Shown here one piece after another: positions 47,621 through 60,429 of a DNA stretch of 64,000 nt. A model generated the notes under the pieces. It searched no databases. It had not been told where the DNA came from and saw only the letters and a program-made list of their open reading frames with translations. Each line of letters begins with the position of its first letter. Positions within the stretch are counted from its first letter, which is position 1. The DNA is from Isoetes taiwanensis. Taxonomy: Eukaryota; Streptophyta; Lycopodiopsida; Isoetales; Isoetaceae. The position numbers and the translations under genes are program-made. The DNA is taken from NCBI GenBank assembly GCA_021234155.1, contig JAJEKV010000912.1, forward strand, positions 1 through 64,000. The letters run 5' to 3'.

Positions 47621-48008
47621 ATAAGAGTTTTTTGAATTCTTCCATCTCATCAAGCCATGCTTAGCCTCCATTCCCGGCTGCCCTTGCCCGAAACTGTTCC
47701 AGCTTTCTTGTCATCCAAACATTGCTCATTGCACCGCATCTACCTTCTTTTGGTAGTCATCTACTTTTCTATTCTTGTTTCGGGCCTCGCGGATGTGTCC
47801 GACTTCCATCGCCAATGCACGGATCCACTGCCCGGAGGTCCTCAACCGCTAGAACTGGAAGGTGATGGACTCCTCCTGCCTCTTCCTTTTCTTTTTTCTC
47901 GCCTTTCTGCAAGAACCTGATTTTTCTTCCTTTTCTCGTTGGGAGTTTGGCAATACCTCCCACAGCGATTGGAGTGTGGAAGGTGGAGGTCCATACTCTT
48001 GAGCATGC
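47621..48008. other. Segment between two gypsy LTRs
   Basis: This interval lies between copy A's LTR start and copy B's LTR end. Both strands are open and the composition is pyrimidine-rich on plus. Minus-strand pieces (REARNKNRKVDDYQKK) hint at old gag-like coding, but nothing is certain. It is probably the target into which one or both elements inserted. Confidence 0.35.
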
Positions 48009-49850
48009 TGTGGACGCCCCTACTCGGTATAGTGCACACACACCGTATACAAACATGAAGTTCTTCCCCCCATACCAGCTCCATGCCGACATAGGGGGCC
48101 TTCATATGACATCGCAAATCTTGACGTTCCATGGGGAAGAGTGAAGGGCCATTTTACCCCGCCTCCCTCGTGGCCTACCTACGCGAAGCGCATATATACA
48201 TGTCAAGATATAAGAGCATCACATATCCACCTCTAGGGTGGTACATCACACATCTGCATGAACAATGATCAGCACAATGCATATGGGAAATCCTACCCAA
48301 GGCTCGTGACTTCGTGGATGGGTCGACAAGCTTGGGTCTCCAGGTTAGCAGTTCGGCACATAATTCATGGCAATGGATTTGGCCGGTATAAGAACATGGC
48401 ATTGGGTTGTCCACTCCATCCGCCCCCTCGTGCACACCTTATGGAGTAGGCTGAAAGTGTTGGGACCGTAGCTCAAACGAATGCATAGCCAAAAGGGCTA
48501 CTCCGGTTTCATCTCCCAGTTGGGATGGGGGGGTGGGTAAGAGCATGTTAGGGCCTACATGTTTTGGAAACTACCTGGAAAATACTCTGGGTAGTCAAAG
48601 ATGATGATATATTTGAGTTCTTAACATCTTCTTGACATCACAAAGTACCTTACAACATGTATGTACTACTACTCTTGAACCTAACACAATTTCTTTTAGT
48701 CAATCTTGTAGTCTAGGTACTTTAAAATACAATTATGTACTTGCACAGAAGTACACAGAAAAGTACCTTTTTGGTAATTTTTTATGTAGGCCCTAACATG
48801 CTTTCACCCGGTGTAGGATCCTCCCTCCGGATATCTACATCTTGACTCAAGGTGACTAGAGGGCCAACGCCCCTATTCGGACCGAACCCATCGGAAAGTC
48901 ATGAACACCACTTCAGGTGTCGAGCCCATGCCTTACCCACACTCGGTGGTAAGCCATTAGACCTAGTCACAATGATCCCGGTAGGGCCTTACACAACGGA
49001 GGGATCGTTCAAAGAGTCGGGGACACTAATCTCCTTCTTAGCCCGGCCGGCCCCCTTCACCCACAACCGTGTGTGGTTCTTGTACACTAATCTATAGTGT
49101 GCTAGAGGGCTAAACTAGGGAGCATCCACTACCAAGCTTTAGGTCTCTGCCCCTTCCCAATACAAAGGAGTTCATAGAGATACATCATCCACATACATCA
49201 CGGTAAGAACTAAAGAACTAGATCTAATCTATATCATGGAGTTAGGTTCTTTAGTTAGTGTTTGGGATCTAGAGATCTAGGTAGCTGCTATGGCAATTTA
49301 ATAGGCTAAGCCTCACTGATTCTATGATTGGAAGGCGGTTTAAGCTATTAAATTGACTAAATACCTGATCCTTGGGTGGCTCCTCCCTAACCCGAAGTTC
49401 AACCATCCCGGCTGAGCTGATCGAATCAAGGGAAGCTAATGGTGCCATTCGGGCTAGGCAGAGTCGGGAGGCGGTTTTGGTTCCAGGGCAGCCAAAACGA
49501 GAGCTCTAAACCCTATGGATCTTAAAACTAGCAAGTTAGGGTTTTCCTACCCTAAATAGACGTGGGGTTAGGGCTAGGGTTTCCACCACCCCTTTAGCAT
49601 GTGGGATAATTGGAAAGGGCCCACTTGCCTTTAATGGCTAGGTGGCAAAATGTGCCCACATGGAAAGGTGTGCCCACATTAATGTGCACATTGGTAAATG
49701 TGCACATTAATAATAAATGCACATACCTAGCAAGTTGCCCCTAGGGCTACCCACTGGCTACACATCGGGCATTAATGATTCGGAGGGCGTTAATGCGGAC
49801 GAGGCAAGACTTTATACGCCCCGGGACCGTATAATCTTTGGAACATCACA
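48009..49850 (-). mobile_element. Ty3/gypsy 3' LTR (copy B)
   Basis: It begins TGTGGACGCCCC and ends GGAACATCACA. Directly outside the right end, the minus strand has a purine tract, the hallmark preceding a 3' LTR. Length is 1842 bp. It belongs with the chromovirus pol at 50775-53740. It also contains a repeated AATGTGCACATT phrase (49680-49720). Confidence 0.7.
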
Positions 49851-49866
49851 TTCTCCCCACCTTGAA
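49851..49866 (-). other. Polypurine tract
   Basis: On the minus strand CAAGGTGGGGAGAA abuts TGTGATGTTCC at the LTR edge. This is the classic chromovirus plus-strand priming site. Confidence 0.75.
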
Positions 49867-50770
49867 ATGATGTCAGTCCAAAGATCGTGGGTCTCCCCAC
49901 CTTGGAGTCTTCCCTAATCAGCAATCAACGTGATGCATACAATATAATACTTACACATTTACCAAGATTACCCCTAAGGTAATATTTTTTAGAACATTAT
50001 TACGCCATTATACTATGGAATATTTATCAATTCATAACATCATTAAACAAGTTATTCACTAGTTTAGTTATTACGACAATTAAGTTTAACAAAATTTCAA
50101 CATTTCATATCTATAATTATTGTTGAGGTACTCTTCATTCCTTGCAACACATTCCAACAAAATTTGTGTTGCAAGTCTTTGTAGCCTCGACCTCCCTTGC
50201 CCTCCCATTTATTGGCCTGCAGTCGACACCACGTTAGTACCATTTTAATTATTAATAAAATTTTTGGTTATATGGTGACCACCCCACCTATCTACATGGA
50301 TGCGGCTAATCTCCCATTAGGAAGAGGGTGAATCTTCCATCGTGGCTGTGAGGCAAATACCTATATGCCTATATGTCAGCCATGCCTACACCTCTAGTTG
50401 CCTGGGTGGAGGATATCCTTCCGTTATAAGGGGCGTGGAAGGATAGATTCCTCCTATCAAAGCAGCATATATGGGGCTAAAGGTGCCTTTTCCTATCAAT
50501 GCATTCTTAATGACCTCCTTTCTTCGAGGGGCGTCTACCCCAGGTGGGACGTAAGTAGACTTTCTAATCTACCTTCCACTCGTCCAAAAAAAACACGGCC
50601 ATGCCTACATTGTTGACATTACACCACGCCCTAGAGATCACGTAGTGGTCTCATCATCTGCGAACCACGCATGCGACCCCATACCTAGCATAGGTTGCAT
50701 CGCGTAGATTAATCTTAACTACACAAGAATTAATCTACACAATTAAGACATGCCTGCTGGATTTCTTGGA
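49867..50770. other. 3' untranslated part of the chromovirus
   Basis: About 900 bp between the chromodomain end and the polypurine tract without a recognisable domain. Part may belong to the C-terminus beyond a frame break. Confidence 0.45.
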
Positions 50771-50774
50771 GATG

Positions 50775-50905
50775 ACCTTGCAGGTATGCTTGCTTTACTA
50801 AATCTTTCTTAAGTACCCATGTCGCGTCTTCCCGCGGCAAGTGTTTCCACTTGACCAAATATTGAGTCCTCGTTTTCTTGAAAGCTTTATCAAGAATCAA
50901 TTCGG
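50775..50905 (-). pseudogene. Integrase C-terminal chromodomain
   Basis: The frame reads ELILDKAFKKTRTQYLVKWK then HLPREDATWVLKKDL. It matches the chromodomain core with the aromatic residues of YLVKW and W of ATW. In chromoviruses this module guides integration to particular chromatin. Confidence 0.85.
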
Positions 50906-53740
50906 AACTATTTCAGGCTCTCGGGATCATTTCCAACAACGTTGAGTGTCCAAAAGACTTAGATGCGGGTTTGGAGTGTGCTTCTTCAACAAACTCACGT
51001 GGAAGACCTTATGAATCTTTTAGGTGTGGCCGGCAGATCTAACTTGTAGGATTGATTACCTACTCTCTTTTTCTATTCAAGGGTCCAGGCCCACCTTGGA
51101 GCAAGCTTCTTGCAATTCCGATCCCGAGCCACTGCTTTACCTTGATCTTCAACCAAACATGGTCGTCAACTTGGAACTCTCTAACTGCGTGATGCTTGTC
51201 GGCAATGCTCTTCCCGACGACTCCTTGCCGCTAGGAGATATCCCTCGAACTTCTTCCACCACCGCCGCATATCTTCCAACATCTGGCCGCGAAACTTCCA
51301 CTTTTGATACGGGATTGTGCCAGGTGTCCGGAGTTAGGCATTGATAGCCTTTAATTGATCATAAATCCGACATTTGGGGACGATTCCGCTTGGTGTTATT
51401 ATATGCAAACTCCACCAAGTGAATAAATTCTTCCCACATACCTTGCTTATTCAAGACATAGTTTCGTAGCATGTCCTCAAAAAATCCTGTTGGTCCGGCT
51501 CCATTTGGCCATCCGCCCGAGGATGATATGCCGATGCTCATGGATAGCTGTCTCAATTGTCGCAAAGAGGTCTTGCCAAAAGGCTCCATGAATTTCGGAT
51601 CGCAATGGAGATAATCTCCTTGGCATGCCATGAAGCCTGAAGATCTCTTTGGTGAAGAGCCAGCTTTGTATCCATAGCCCAGACTCGTGGTCCCAGAATA
51701 CAAAGTGTGCCATCTTCGACAACTTGCTCAACCACTACCATCAAGGCATCTTTCCTTCTTATCGTCCTTGGAAGCCCCCGCGGATGAAATCCATGCGATC
51801 ACCTCCCACTTAGCGTTTGGCACGCTTAATGGCTCTAATGCCCCCGAATTAAGGCGCTCCGCTTTGTCACGGCATAGCCGACATTCTCGATGTAGCGAAG
51901 CTACCGGGCTTCTTCATTCCTGGCCAATAATGGCTGCTGCAGACTTTGAAATATGTTTTCATGAATCCCGCATGGCCAGCTATTGGGCTGTTGTAGCGGT
52001 CATGGAGGATCAATTTCCTTACACCGATGATTCGCACGCACAAATTGTTCTTATGGTATAACCGGGTTGCCTTCCTTCTTATAATGTTTAAAGGCTTCCC
52101 GCTCTTTATCTGTTTCTTGCCTCCCTAGAGAGGCTTGCCCATACTTCCTTGAAATCCACATCCGGCAAGGACTCCTCAATCTTCTTACCAAAGTCATTTG
52201 GAGGCGCCGAAATTGCATTACAATGCACTCTAGTTGTCGGGGATGCTTTGCCCGGACCGCTACTACATTGAGTTTCCCCGCTTGTAGACTATATCAAAGT
52301 CATATTCTTCCAGGAACTCCATCCACCTTCTGCCCCTCATTGAGGTGTGGTTGCGTGAATACATACTGGAGGCTCTGATGATCTGTATCCAATTGGAACT
52401 TCCTTCCCAAAAGGTAATGCCTCCAAATTCTTAATGCCGATAAACCGCAAGCAATTCGATCATGCGTGGGGTAAGCGTTTACCGGCGTCGTTCATCTTCC
52501 GGAATCGTGCGCTACCACCGCTCTCTTCTTGCATGAGGGATTGCGCTGTGGCTATCTTACTTGATCTGTTGCTACAAGCTTATCTTTCTCTAGGTCCGAG
52601 GGGTTAGGGACCGGGGTTGTTAAAGCTTCCTTCAATAATTCAAACCCGGCTTTGGGCTTTCTTGTGCCAATGCTCCGCCCCAATCTTTTACCTTTTACGC
52701 CCTCGTCAAATCTGTGAAGGGGCCGCTATCTTAGCAAAGTTCTTCACGAACTTCTGTAGTACCACGCTAGCCAGAAACTTCGACCTCATGCACATTTTTT
52801 CGGGAATTCTTGCTTCAATCTTGGCGGGATCCATCCGAGATTCCTTGGCTGAGATCACATGACCAAGGTATTCCATCTTCTCCCGCTGGAAGTGGCACTT
52901 TGACAACTTCATGCATAACGGTGCCTCTTCAACTTCTCAACACTCTTCTTAAGTGTTGCGCGTGCTCTTCAAGGGATCTGCTATACACCAAAATGTCATC
53001 AAAGAAAACTATCACAAAGGTGTCTAGGAACTCCTCGAAGATCTCGTTCATGAGCCTCATGAGCGTTTTTGAAGCGTTGATAAGCCAAAAGGCATTACCG
53101 CGTGAATTCATAGTGCCCATACCATCTGCGTTAAAGCGGGTTTTATGAATATCTTCTTCCTTTATCCGAATTTGGTGATAGCCGACCTTAAGTCGATTTT
53201 GAGAAGACCTTTGCACCTTGGAGTTGATCCATCAAGTCATCTGATCTTGGGAGTGCATACTTGTTCTTAATGGTGTGCTTGTTCAAGCGCCTATAGTCTA
53301 TGCACATCCTTAAAGCGCCATCCTTCTTCTTTACAAAGATAATGGGTGCTCCAAATGGCGAGATGCTAGGTCTAATGAAGCCTAGGTCGAGCAACTCCCC
53401 ACTAATTGCTTCTTTAGCTCGTCAACTCCCAGCGTCGTCATTACGTATGGAGCCTTGCTTGTCGGCTTGTTCCGGTTCGAAAGTGCTATCTCACACTCGA
53501 CTCCCCTATAAGGAGGGAGCCGCTGATCTCATCCAGGAATGTCGTGGAACTCCGTGATCAAAGTTAGCTATCTGCTTAAAAGCAACTTGTTGAGCACTTT
53601 ATCTTCTTCACTTTTCTTCTAATTCGGCTCTTCAATCTCAAGCTTGAAGATGTATGCCACCTGCTAAGCTCTTGATGCACTTTGAGCATTTGGTTTAAGA
53701 AGGCGTTACATAATCGCATGATGGGAACAACTTCTTTACC
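50775..53740 (-). mobile_element. Ty3/gypsy chromovirus pol, decayed
   Basis: Minus-strand pol of a chromodomain retrotransposon. From the high end: [33 protein letters not shown] and [20 protein letters not shown] (RT, 53480-53200); VGYHQIRIKEED and VIVFFDDILVYS (active site FDD intact, 52995-53003); YLGHVIS. RNase H: SLMQEES, TDHQSLQYVFTQPHLNEGQ, AGKLNVVA (52560-52270). Integrase: LSKMAHFVFWD, IFRLHGMPRRL, GAFWQDLF, FFEDMLRNYV and WEEFIHLVEFAYNN (51740-51380). The chromodomain follows. Gag is missing because another element splits it at about 53.7 kb; the rest should lie beyond the window. Multiple indels break every domain. Confidence 0.88.
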
Positions 53741-56700
53741 TCGTGACTCAAGGAAGCTTAAAACTTTTCCAAAATCAATAATGGCCCTCCTGGATCAGGT
53801 ACTTTTAGGGTGATCAAACTTTGACATATAAAACTGGAATTTGAGAAAAGTCATTTTGGAATCAAACAAATTGGTTTTTCCAAAATCACTAAAGTCCCAT
53901 ATGAAGTGAGAAAAGTCATGGCCGAGCAAAAATGGCGAGCAAAAATGACCTTTTGCACACACCTTGTGAGATTTTTGAGATGTGATTGGTGGTATAGATG
54001 ATCAACAAGCAAAGGAAACCGGGGTGGAGATTTGACTTGATTTGAATAGGGAAGGTTGAGAAAATGTAGGTCAAAGTCGGGTCAAAAAGTTGGCCAAGTG
54101 CCAAAACGTAGAGCCAAAATTTGCGTGATGGAGTTTGATAAGGAATCTTGAGTTGGGATCCAGGGCAGCAACTTCAAAAAATAACCCCTAGATCATGTGC
54201 ATAGGGTTTAAATAGCAAAAAAAGTTTTAGTTTCTCCGTAAGCAGCCGAGGCCTCGTGAAAAGAACAAACTCGTGGATGCTTATGAAAAAAGGTCTTTTT
54301 ATGTATTTTCTTTGAATGTGTAGGTCTCTAAGGTTTTTATGAAGATGAAATGCAACTATCTGAAAAGAATATAGCTTGGAATAAATATTTTGGGTTTTGT
54401 TTTTAGTTTTTAGCTTTAAAAGCACAATGCAGATTACAAAAGATGAATATACAATGGTGACAACAACTTTCCGTGCAAAGACTATGCATTATAGAAATGT
54501 AACACAAGAAATTTGATAGTGTTAGCAAGGCATTACCAAATTCAAACATATAATAGTGTTTGAAAGTAAAATCCAGGTCCGTCCGAGCCTTTAGTGAATC
54601 TTTAACTACCAATGAAGCCGAATGAAATGATTTTTGGGTTGTAGTTGAAGTGCCTCAAGTCGAACAAGTCACACCGACGCATCTTCAATCACGAAAGAAA
54701 GAGCAGAGCAAATTTTGGAATAGAGCAGAGCAAGATAATATCGAATATCAAAATGCGCCAAGATCACGAGAGGTCTATCTCCGAGGGGACGCGGCCGATT
54801 TGATCCGCTTTTCTTGGCTTAAGAACCGTTTCTTCCCAAAAGCTAGCTCTATTTGAGTGATTTGAGGCCCAAATTGAGCAATTTCTATCGAATCAAGTGC
54901 CACAAAGGATCCCCATGGTTTCGAAAAGGTTTAGGAGCTAATTTGGCTAAAAATTGGGGGATTCAATCAAATTTAGGCAACTAATTGGCCGGATTTAGCA
55001 AGGTGTTCCCTATTTCTTAGGGTTCATCAAAAATTCTTAAGGGTGATATATCCCACAGGCCTAAGTGGTTCTCAAGGCCCCCAGATATAAGGAATAATGC
55101 GGCCCACTATTAAATTTATGTGTTAATGCAGAGGGGACACCCACCCAGGTCCGCGCCCCCACGCCGCCAACGGAAAAATGGGGGGTGACTCGAACTATGC
55201 GTAAATAGATAGGGTAGATAGGCTAGAATAGGTTTTTTATTTTTGGGCACGCATCCCAAGAATCCAATTTTGAAGGTCTTCCCAAGGGTTTTTTTTTTGA
55301 ATTTTAAAAGACCAAGTTAGCTCTTTTTTTCCAAGCTTTCCATCTAGAGGGTTTTAGGTCAAACTGAAACATTTGAATTTTGGTCCCTTTTGACCCATGG
55401 TCAATGAATATTGCAACATAGGGATGGTGAAAAGTCATAGGAAAAAAGATGGGAAAAGGGTGTAAAATAGGCTATACTAGGGTTTAGGAAGATGAAATGA
55501 GAATGAAAAAAAGCTTTCTTTGCCTTTGAAGGTTTTCAAGATCACTAGGGACAATTCTCAAATGAAGGTGAGATCAATAAAAAATAAGTAGTAGAATGAT
55601 GAGAAAAGGTCTCAAAAGTGGAAACAATGGTGAAGGAAAAGTTTTGAAGGCTCTTGGGATATAGAAAGGGGAATGTAAGATGAATGGAATGAAGAAGAGA
55701 TGGGTACCTCAGAGCACTTGATCTTATCTCAAATTGTTTCTAGGGCTCAATTCATACCTCCTAGTGAAGATAGATTTGCTCAAAGCCTAAGGTCTTCCAA
55801 ACTTTTATAAGGGTCTTCCAAACTTCAAGGCTAGAACAAGAGCAAATTTCACTTCTAGGGTAGCATCCTCATGTGTGTGACTTCAAACTTCTCAAGCAAG
55901 CTTCATAAGGTTTGAGCTTTGGTAAAATGTCTTGTGCCTCCTTGATAAACTTGCTATAGCCTTTGCCTGGTCTTCAAATCAAAGGAAAATGTTAAACTAA
56001 TAGGAATGTGTCTAGAAAGGTGTTTTACCTCAAGGAAAAGACTAGGCCATAATAGGAGATCCCAAATGTCTTCCAATCTTGGTCAAATGTCTTCCAAACT
56101 CGATGGGATCACAATAGTTGGAACTTTTTCCTTGAAGGAAATATAAATGAAACAAAGGTTTTGATACATAGATGCTGGTCTATGTTGCCAAAAATGGGCA
56201 ACATCTCCTCAAAGGAAAGAATATTGGTCCCCAGCCTAACAAATGTAAATTTAGACCGAGGAACTTCAGATGTGGTGCAAGTGATGAGTGATGTAGAATG
56301 ATGAAAGAGAGTGGCAATGAGTATGAGATGAACTCGCTGTTATGATGGAAATGTGGTGCGAGCATTGTAGGGAATAAGAATAAAGGAATGGAAGGCTGAA
56401 ATGGTATGAAGGGCAACCGATAGGAAAATTATATATGGATAGCACTCTAGATGGAAATGGAAGAGAAAAAGAATGAACCCGCCATGATATGACAAGAATC
56501 AAAGTTAGCATGAGTGCTAAACGAGATGTGGAAAAGTATATATGGATAGCACTCTAGAACTCCAATGGAGAAGCAAGGTCTCATGAAGAATAAGCCAAGA
56601 TGAAAAGCGATGAAATGTTTTGACAAATGGCCCCGGCCATGACAACATAGAACTCATTAATAGGTAATAATCAAAGTCTTTATCCCTTGTGGCCACATTC

Positions 56701-56800
56701 CCGTGAAGCCTAAACGTAAAACACCATATTAAACCTCAAAGGAAATATGCTAGTCAAGAAGAAATATTAAAACCTCAACTTTGAAATTATAAACTAACCT
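53740..56800 (-). mobile_element. 3' LTR (and adjoining 3' region) of the inner Ty3/gypsy element
   Basis: The segment from about 53740 to 55515 matches 62280-64000 almost base for base with scattered 1-5 base indels, showing it is the LTR partner. The left edge lies between 53722 and 53782. The right edge cannot be fixed because the partner runs off the window; pol ends near 56830, so the LTR may be up to about 3 kb. It carries no gene. Confidence 0.75.
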
Positions 56801-56829
56801 ATTCTAAGCTAGAACAAATGCTTATATAG

Positions 56830-58190
56830 AAGTGAAGAGGCTCAAGCTGTGCATGCCGAGGCCAATATCTTTTAAGGTGTTGAATATTAATGGGATTTGG
56901 CAAAGCTCTAATCCCCGTACTCAAGATCCGCCAACCTATAAGATGAGCAGCCAAGATCTCCTAGAATCTGATAAGGGCCTTCCTGTGGGTTTTCAAACTT
57001 TGAAAGCTTTCCTTCACCCGCAAAGATTCCACTTTTAAAACTAATTCCATAGGTGCAAACTTGTCCTCAGTAGTTTGTGAGCAGCCTTTGAAAGCCAAGA
57101 CTCTTAGCCTTCTTCAAAGAAATTGTAATTCTCTCAGAACAAACCTTTCTTCATCTAATTTTAACAGAACTTCATACCTGTGCTTCAAGGCTTCGTAAAA
57201 CTCCAACTCAAGCTTGAGTGCCATCCTTAGAGAAGGTATCTCTAACTCGACCGAATAATGCCTTCTACCCATATACTAAACCGAAAGGTGAGGCATTAGT
57301 AGCTGCTTTAGAAGTAATTCTATGAGCCCAAAGAGCATCATATAATTTCAAGTGCCAATCCCTTTGGTTTTGGCAAACTGCTTTTCTGCAAAATACCCTT
57401 AAGCACTTTGTTAGTAGACTCGGCTTGGCCATTTCCTTGAGGATAATAGGCTGAGCTTTTCACATGCTTGATCTTGAGGCTTGAAACAAGGAAATTAATA
57501 ACTTCATTAATAAAAGTAGAGCCTCTATCAGTCAAAATTTTAAAAGGAATGCCAAACCTAGAGCAAATATTCTCATGCAAAAATCTAGCAAAGAGTATGG
57601 GCATTTGCTTTCCTTAAAGGTGCCGCTTCTGACCACTTAGTGAACAGACCAGAGCCACAACAATGTATTCATGTCAATGAGGATGGGGATTGATAGGGCC
57701 AACATAGTCCAATCCCCAAACTTGAAATGGACCAGGGGAGACAATTCCCTCAGAAGAGGAGCAGGATGCAAGATTCTTTTGCCAAAGATCTCGCATTGAT
57801 GACAAGTCTTTATAATATCATAACAATCTTTAAATAAATGAGGCCAGAAATAACCAGACCTCAATATTTTCTTGGCAGGTTTCACAGCAAAATGACCACC
57901 ACAAACACCTTTGTGATTTTCAGCAAGTACCGTGGCAGCTTCATCTTCATCAACACATCTTAAGAGTACACCATCCCTATTTACCTTGCACAAGATGTCA
58001 CCAACCAAGGAGTAAGTCAAACATTTTAACTTAAACTTGTAAGCTTGGCTTTTTGAAAATTCAGAAGGTATCTCCTGATACTGAAGGAACCTCCTAATAG
58101 GTTGTTGCCAACCTTGAGCTGGTATAGTTGACAAGTCCTGCTCATTTACAACAAGGTTAGTCATTTCTTCTTCTTGTATCAACTCCTCAT
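56830..58190 (-). pseudogene. Integrase of the inner gypsy element
   Basis: Frame at 58182-57637: the zinc-binding HHCC region (NHKGVCGGHFAVKP, IIKTCHQCEIFGKR) then LLRELSPLVHFKFGDWTML. Frame at 57604-57338: the core IPFKILTDRGSTFINEVI, then SSAYYPQGNGQAESTNKVLK with the conserved D and E of the DD35E triad. A C-terminal piece, FPNPINIQHLKRYWPRH-like (…ALPNPINIQHLKRYWP), ends near 56830. One frame break lies at about 57620, and more occur in the tail. Confidence 0.88.
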
Positions 58191-58439
58191 GTTCAAAGTA
58201 GGCAAAGCAGTAAGTATAAACTCGGGTTGTTCAATACATGAATAACCTTTACCTTTAAATCATAAGATTGAAGCCTACAAGCCCACCTATGAAGTTTAGG
58301 TTTTTCTAATTTCTACCATACAAAAAAGGGCATGGGGTTCTCACTGCATGTAGATAGTGGCTTGGGATTTTGTAAAGATGACCCCTGCCTCTCGATCAAA
58401 AAGATGAGAGCAAAGCAAAGACTCCTTTCTATCTTAGCA

Positions 58440-59620
58440 TACTTCTCTTCAGCTTTGAGACCATTGTTTGCTTGCAAAAGCAATAGGGTGTCTATCCTGC
58501 AAAATGGCAACTCCAGCAGCCTTTTTAGTGATAGTTATGTAAACTTTAAATGGTAATGAAAGGTCTGGAGTTTTTAAAAGTGTAGAATGGCAAATAGCCT
58601 CTATGATCTGCAAAAAAGCTTTTTCACACTCATCAGTCCAAACAACAGTGCCTATATTTACTTTTCTTTTACTAACTTGGCCTACTCTAGTCAACTTAGA
58701 GATAGGACTAATAAGGTGAGAGAAATTAGGCACATACACTCTTAAGAAAGAGGTCATTCCCATAAATCCCTTTGACTTCTTTAATTGTCCCGGTGTTTGA
58801 AGCTTTTTAAAGCTATGATCTTTTCAGCTACTTGAAGGCCTTTAGCGTAAAACCTCATGGCCTAAGAGCTGGCCTTTTGATGCCAAAAAGATGCACTTCT
58901 TTGGGTTTAGATTAACTCCAGTTTGTCCGCACAATGTAAATATCCTTGTTAGCTCTGAAATATGATCACTTGTACCAGTATTCTAAGCATAAATCATCAA
59001 GATAAACTCTGAATTGCTCAGAGTCATGTTTGCAAAGACAAAGATCCATAGCTCTCAAATGTAGCAGGGTATTCATTAAGCCAAAAGGCATCCTTTTCAT
59101 TGCATAAGTTCCCCATGGAGTAATGAAGGATGTCTTTGGTTGATCTTCCTTTTGATGCTAATCTGATTAAAACCAGAGAAACCATCCAAAAATGAGTACA
59201 TAGACTTGCCACCCATCGATAAAGTATTTCTTCCAAAAAGGCAAAGGGTAACAATCTTTGACAAGAGCTTTATTTAGATCTCTATAATCCACACATATTC
59301 TTAGAGAACCATTCTTTTTTAGAAACTGAACAATACAAGAAACCCAAGAAGGGTTCACAATGTCAACTATCAAACCCGACTCCTGATTTTGAATAATTCC
59401 CCGCTTGATAAGATCTAAAAGTGAGGAATTAATTTTTCTCAATCTCTCGCAGATGACAAGTTTAGTATCTTCACGAACTTTTTTTATCTCAAACTCACAA
59501 ATGCTCCTATCAACCCCTTTCAATTCTGAATATTCCCATGCAAAAACATCCACCCAATCTTCAAAGTACTTAATCATTTTACCTTTGCAATCTTCATCAT
59601 ATAGATCTCCCATTTGCAAA
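58440..59620 (-). pseudogene. Reverse transcriptase and RNase H of the inner gypsy element
   Basis: RT begins with FEDWVDVFAWEYSELKGVD (59560), then PSWVSCIVQFLKKNGSLRIC and VDYRDLNKALVKDCYPLPF (59350-59230). After a frame change comes EQFRVYLDDLCLEY (YLDD metal site intact, about 58991-59000), then MTSFLRVYVPNFSHL and WTDECEKAFLQIIEAI. The connection/RNase H region PFKVYITITKKAAGVAILQD follows. The wording (FAWEYSELKG, YLDD) fits the Athila/Tat side of Ty3/gypsy. At least three indels are present. Confidence 0.87.
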
Positions 59621-59748
59621 GTCCCGACATACCTCCTTTGTGCACTTCAAGTTCTTTGTGTGATTCCTCTTGTGCTAGGTTGATGGTCAAGATAGGATGA
59701 AAACGAGAGAGTTCATCTTCATCTAGGACATCTTCCTTGATAGCTCCC

Positions 59749-60160
59749 TCAGAGAGATGCTCTAAGAGTGTTTTCCCCGCACAAAGAATCAGCCTCAAAG
59801 TTTTTAGACCTTGGAATATGATAAATTTCCCAATGATAAAAAAAAAAAAAAAAAAAAAAAGTTAGCAATTCTCGAGCTTGTGTGTTCAGATCCTCCATAT
59901 CTTGATGTTTTGTTTGGTATTCTCCCAAAATCTGTTTGCAAACAAGTTGTGAGTCTCCATAGATAACAATATGGGAAATATTCATGAACCTTGCTTCCTC
60001 AGAGGGCCTGCAATGAGGGCCCTATATTCTCGCTGCATTAGAAGAAATATTAGGATGAATTCTCCCTATCTTAGTCATCAGCTTAAGATCTGTGATCCTT
60101 CGAATAGCAGCAGAAGAAGCAATCCCTAATTTCTTAGACATACCTCCATCAAACCAAAGG
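59749..60160 (-). pseudogene. Extra RNase H (RVT_3-like) domain upstream of RT
   Basis: Minus frame KAYLWFDGGMSKKLGIASSA (FDGG at 60142-60150), then GRIHPNISSNAA, then NISHIVIYGDSQLVCKQILG (59990-59930), then IYHIPRSKNFEADSL (about 59790). This is the plant/archaeal-type RNase H pattern with Asp residues at DGG, GDSQ and ADSL; the middle Glu (NAAEYRAL in relatives) is lost to an indel. An A22 homopolymer (59840-59861) interrupts it. The domain lies between protease and RT, whereas gypsy elements with a second RNase H usually carry it after RT. Confidence 0.8.
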
Positions 60161-60429
60161 TAGGCCTTGTTTTCTTTTGGATCGGGAACTCTACATGAGC
60201 AAAGTTGATAACTTCGTGATTTATATCAACATCTAGACCTAAACTCAGAACTCCTAACTCTTCTTCCCGCAAAATATCCACATCTATGAATCTAATGTTA
60301 GCGTATGGGTCACTTTTTGGTTTACCAGCTTTAATGGAAGTTGCTCCATTTGAAATAGTGCAAATACCTTCAGCACCATATAGGCCTAGCATCTACCATT
60401 TTCATCCACCTTCTTCCCAAGAATAAATC

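Noticed and set aside
56266-56511. Minus-strand Ser/His-rich 81-codon frame in the gypsy LTR
   Set aside because: It lies in non-coding LTR or 3' region sequence, has low complexity and belongs to no recognised family.
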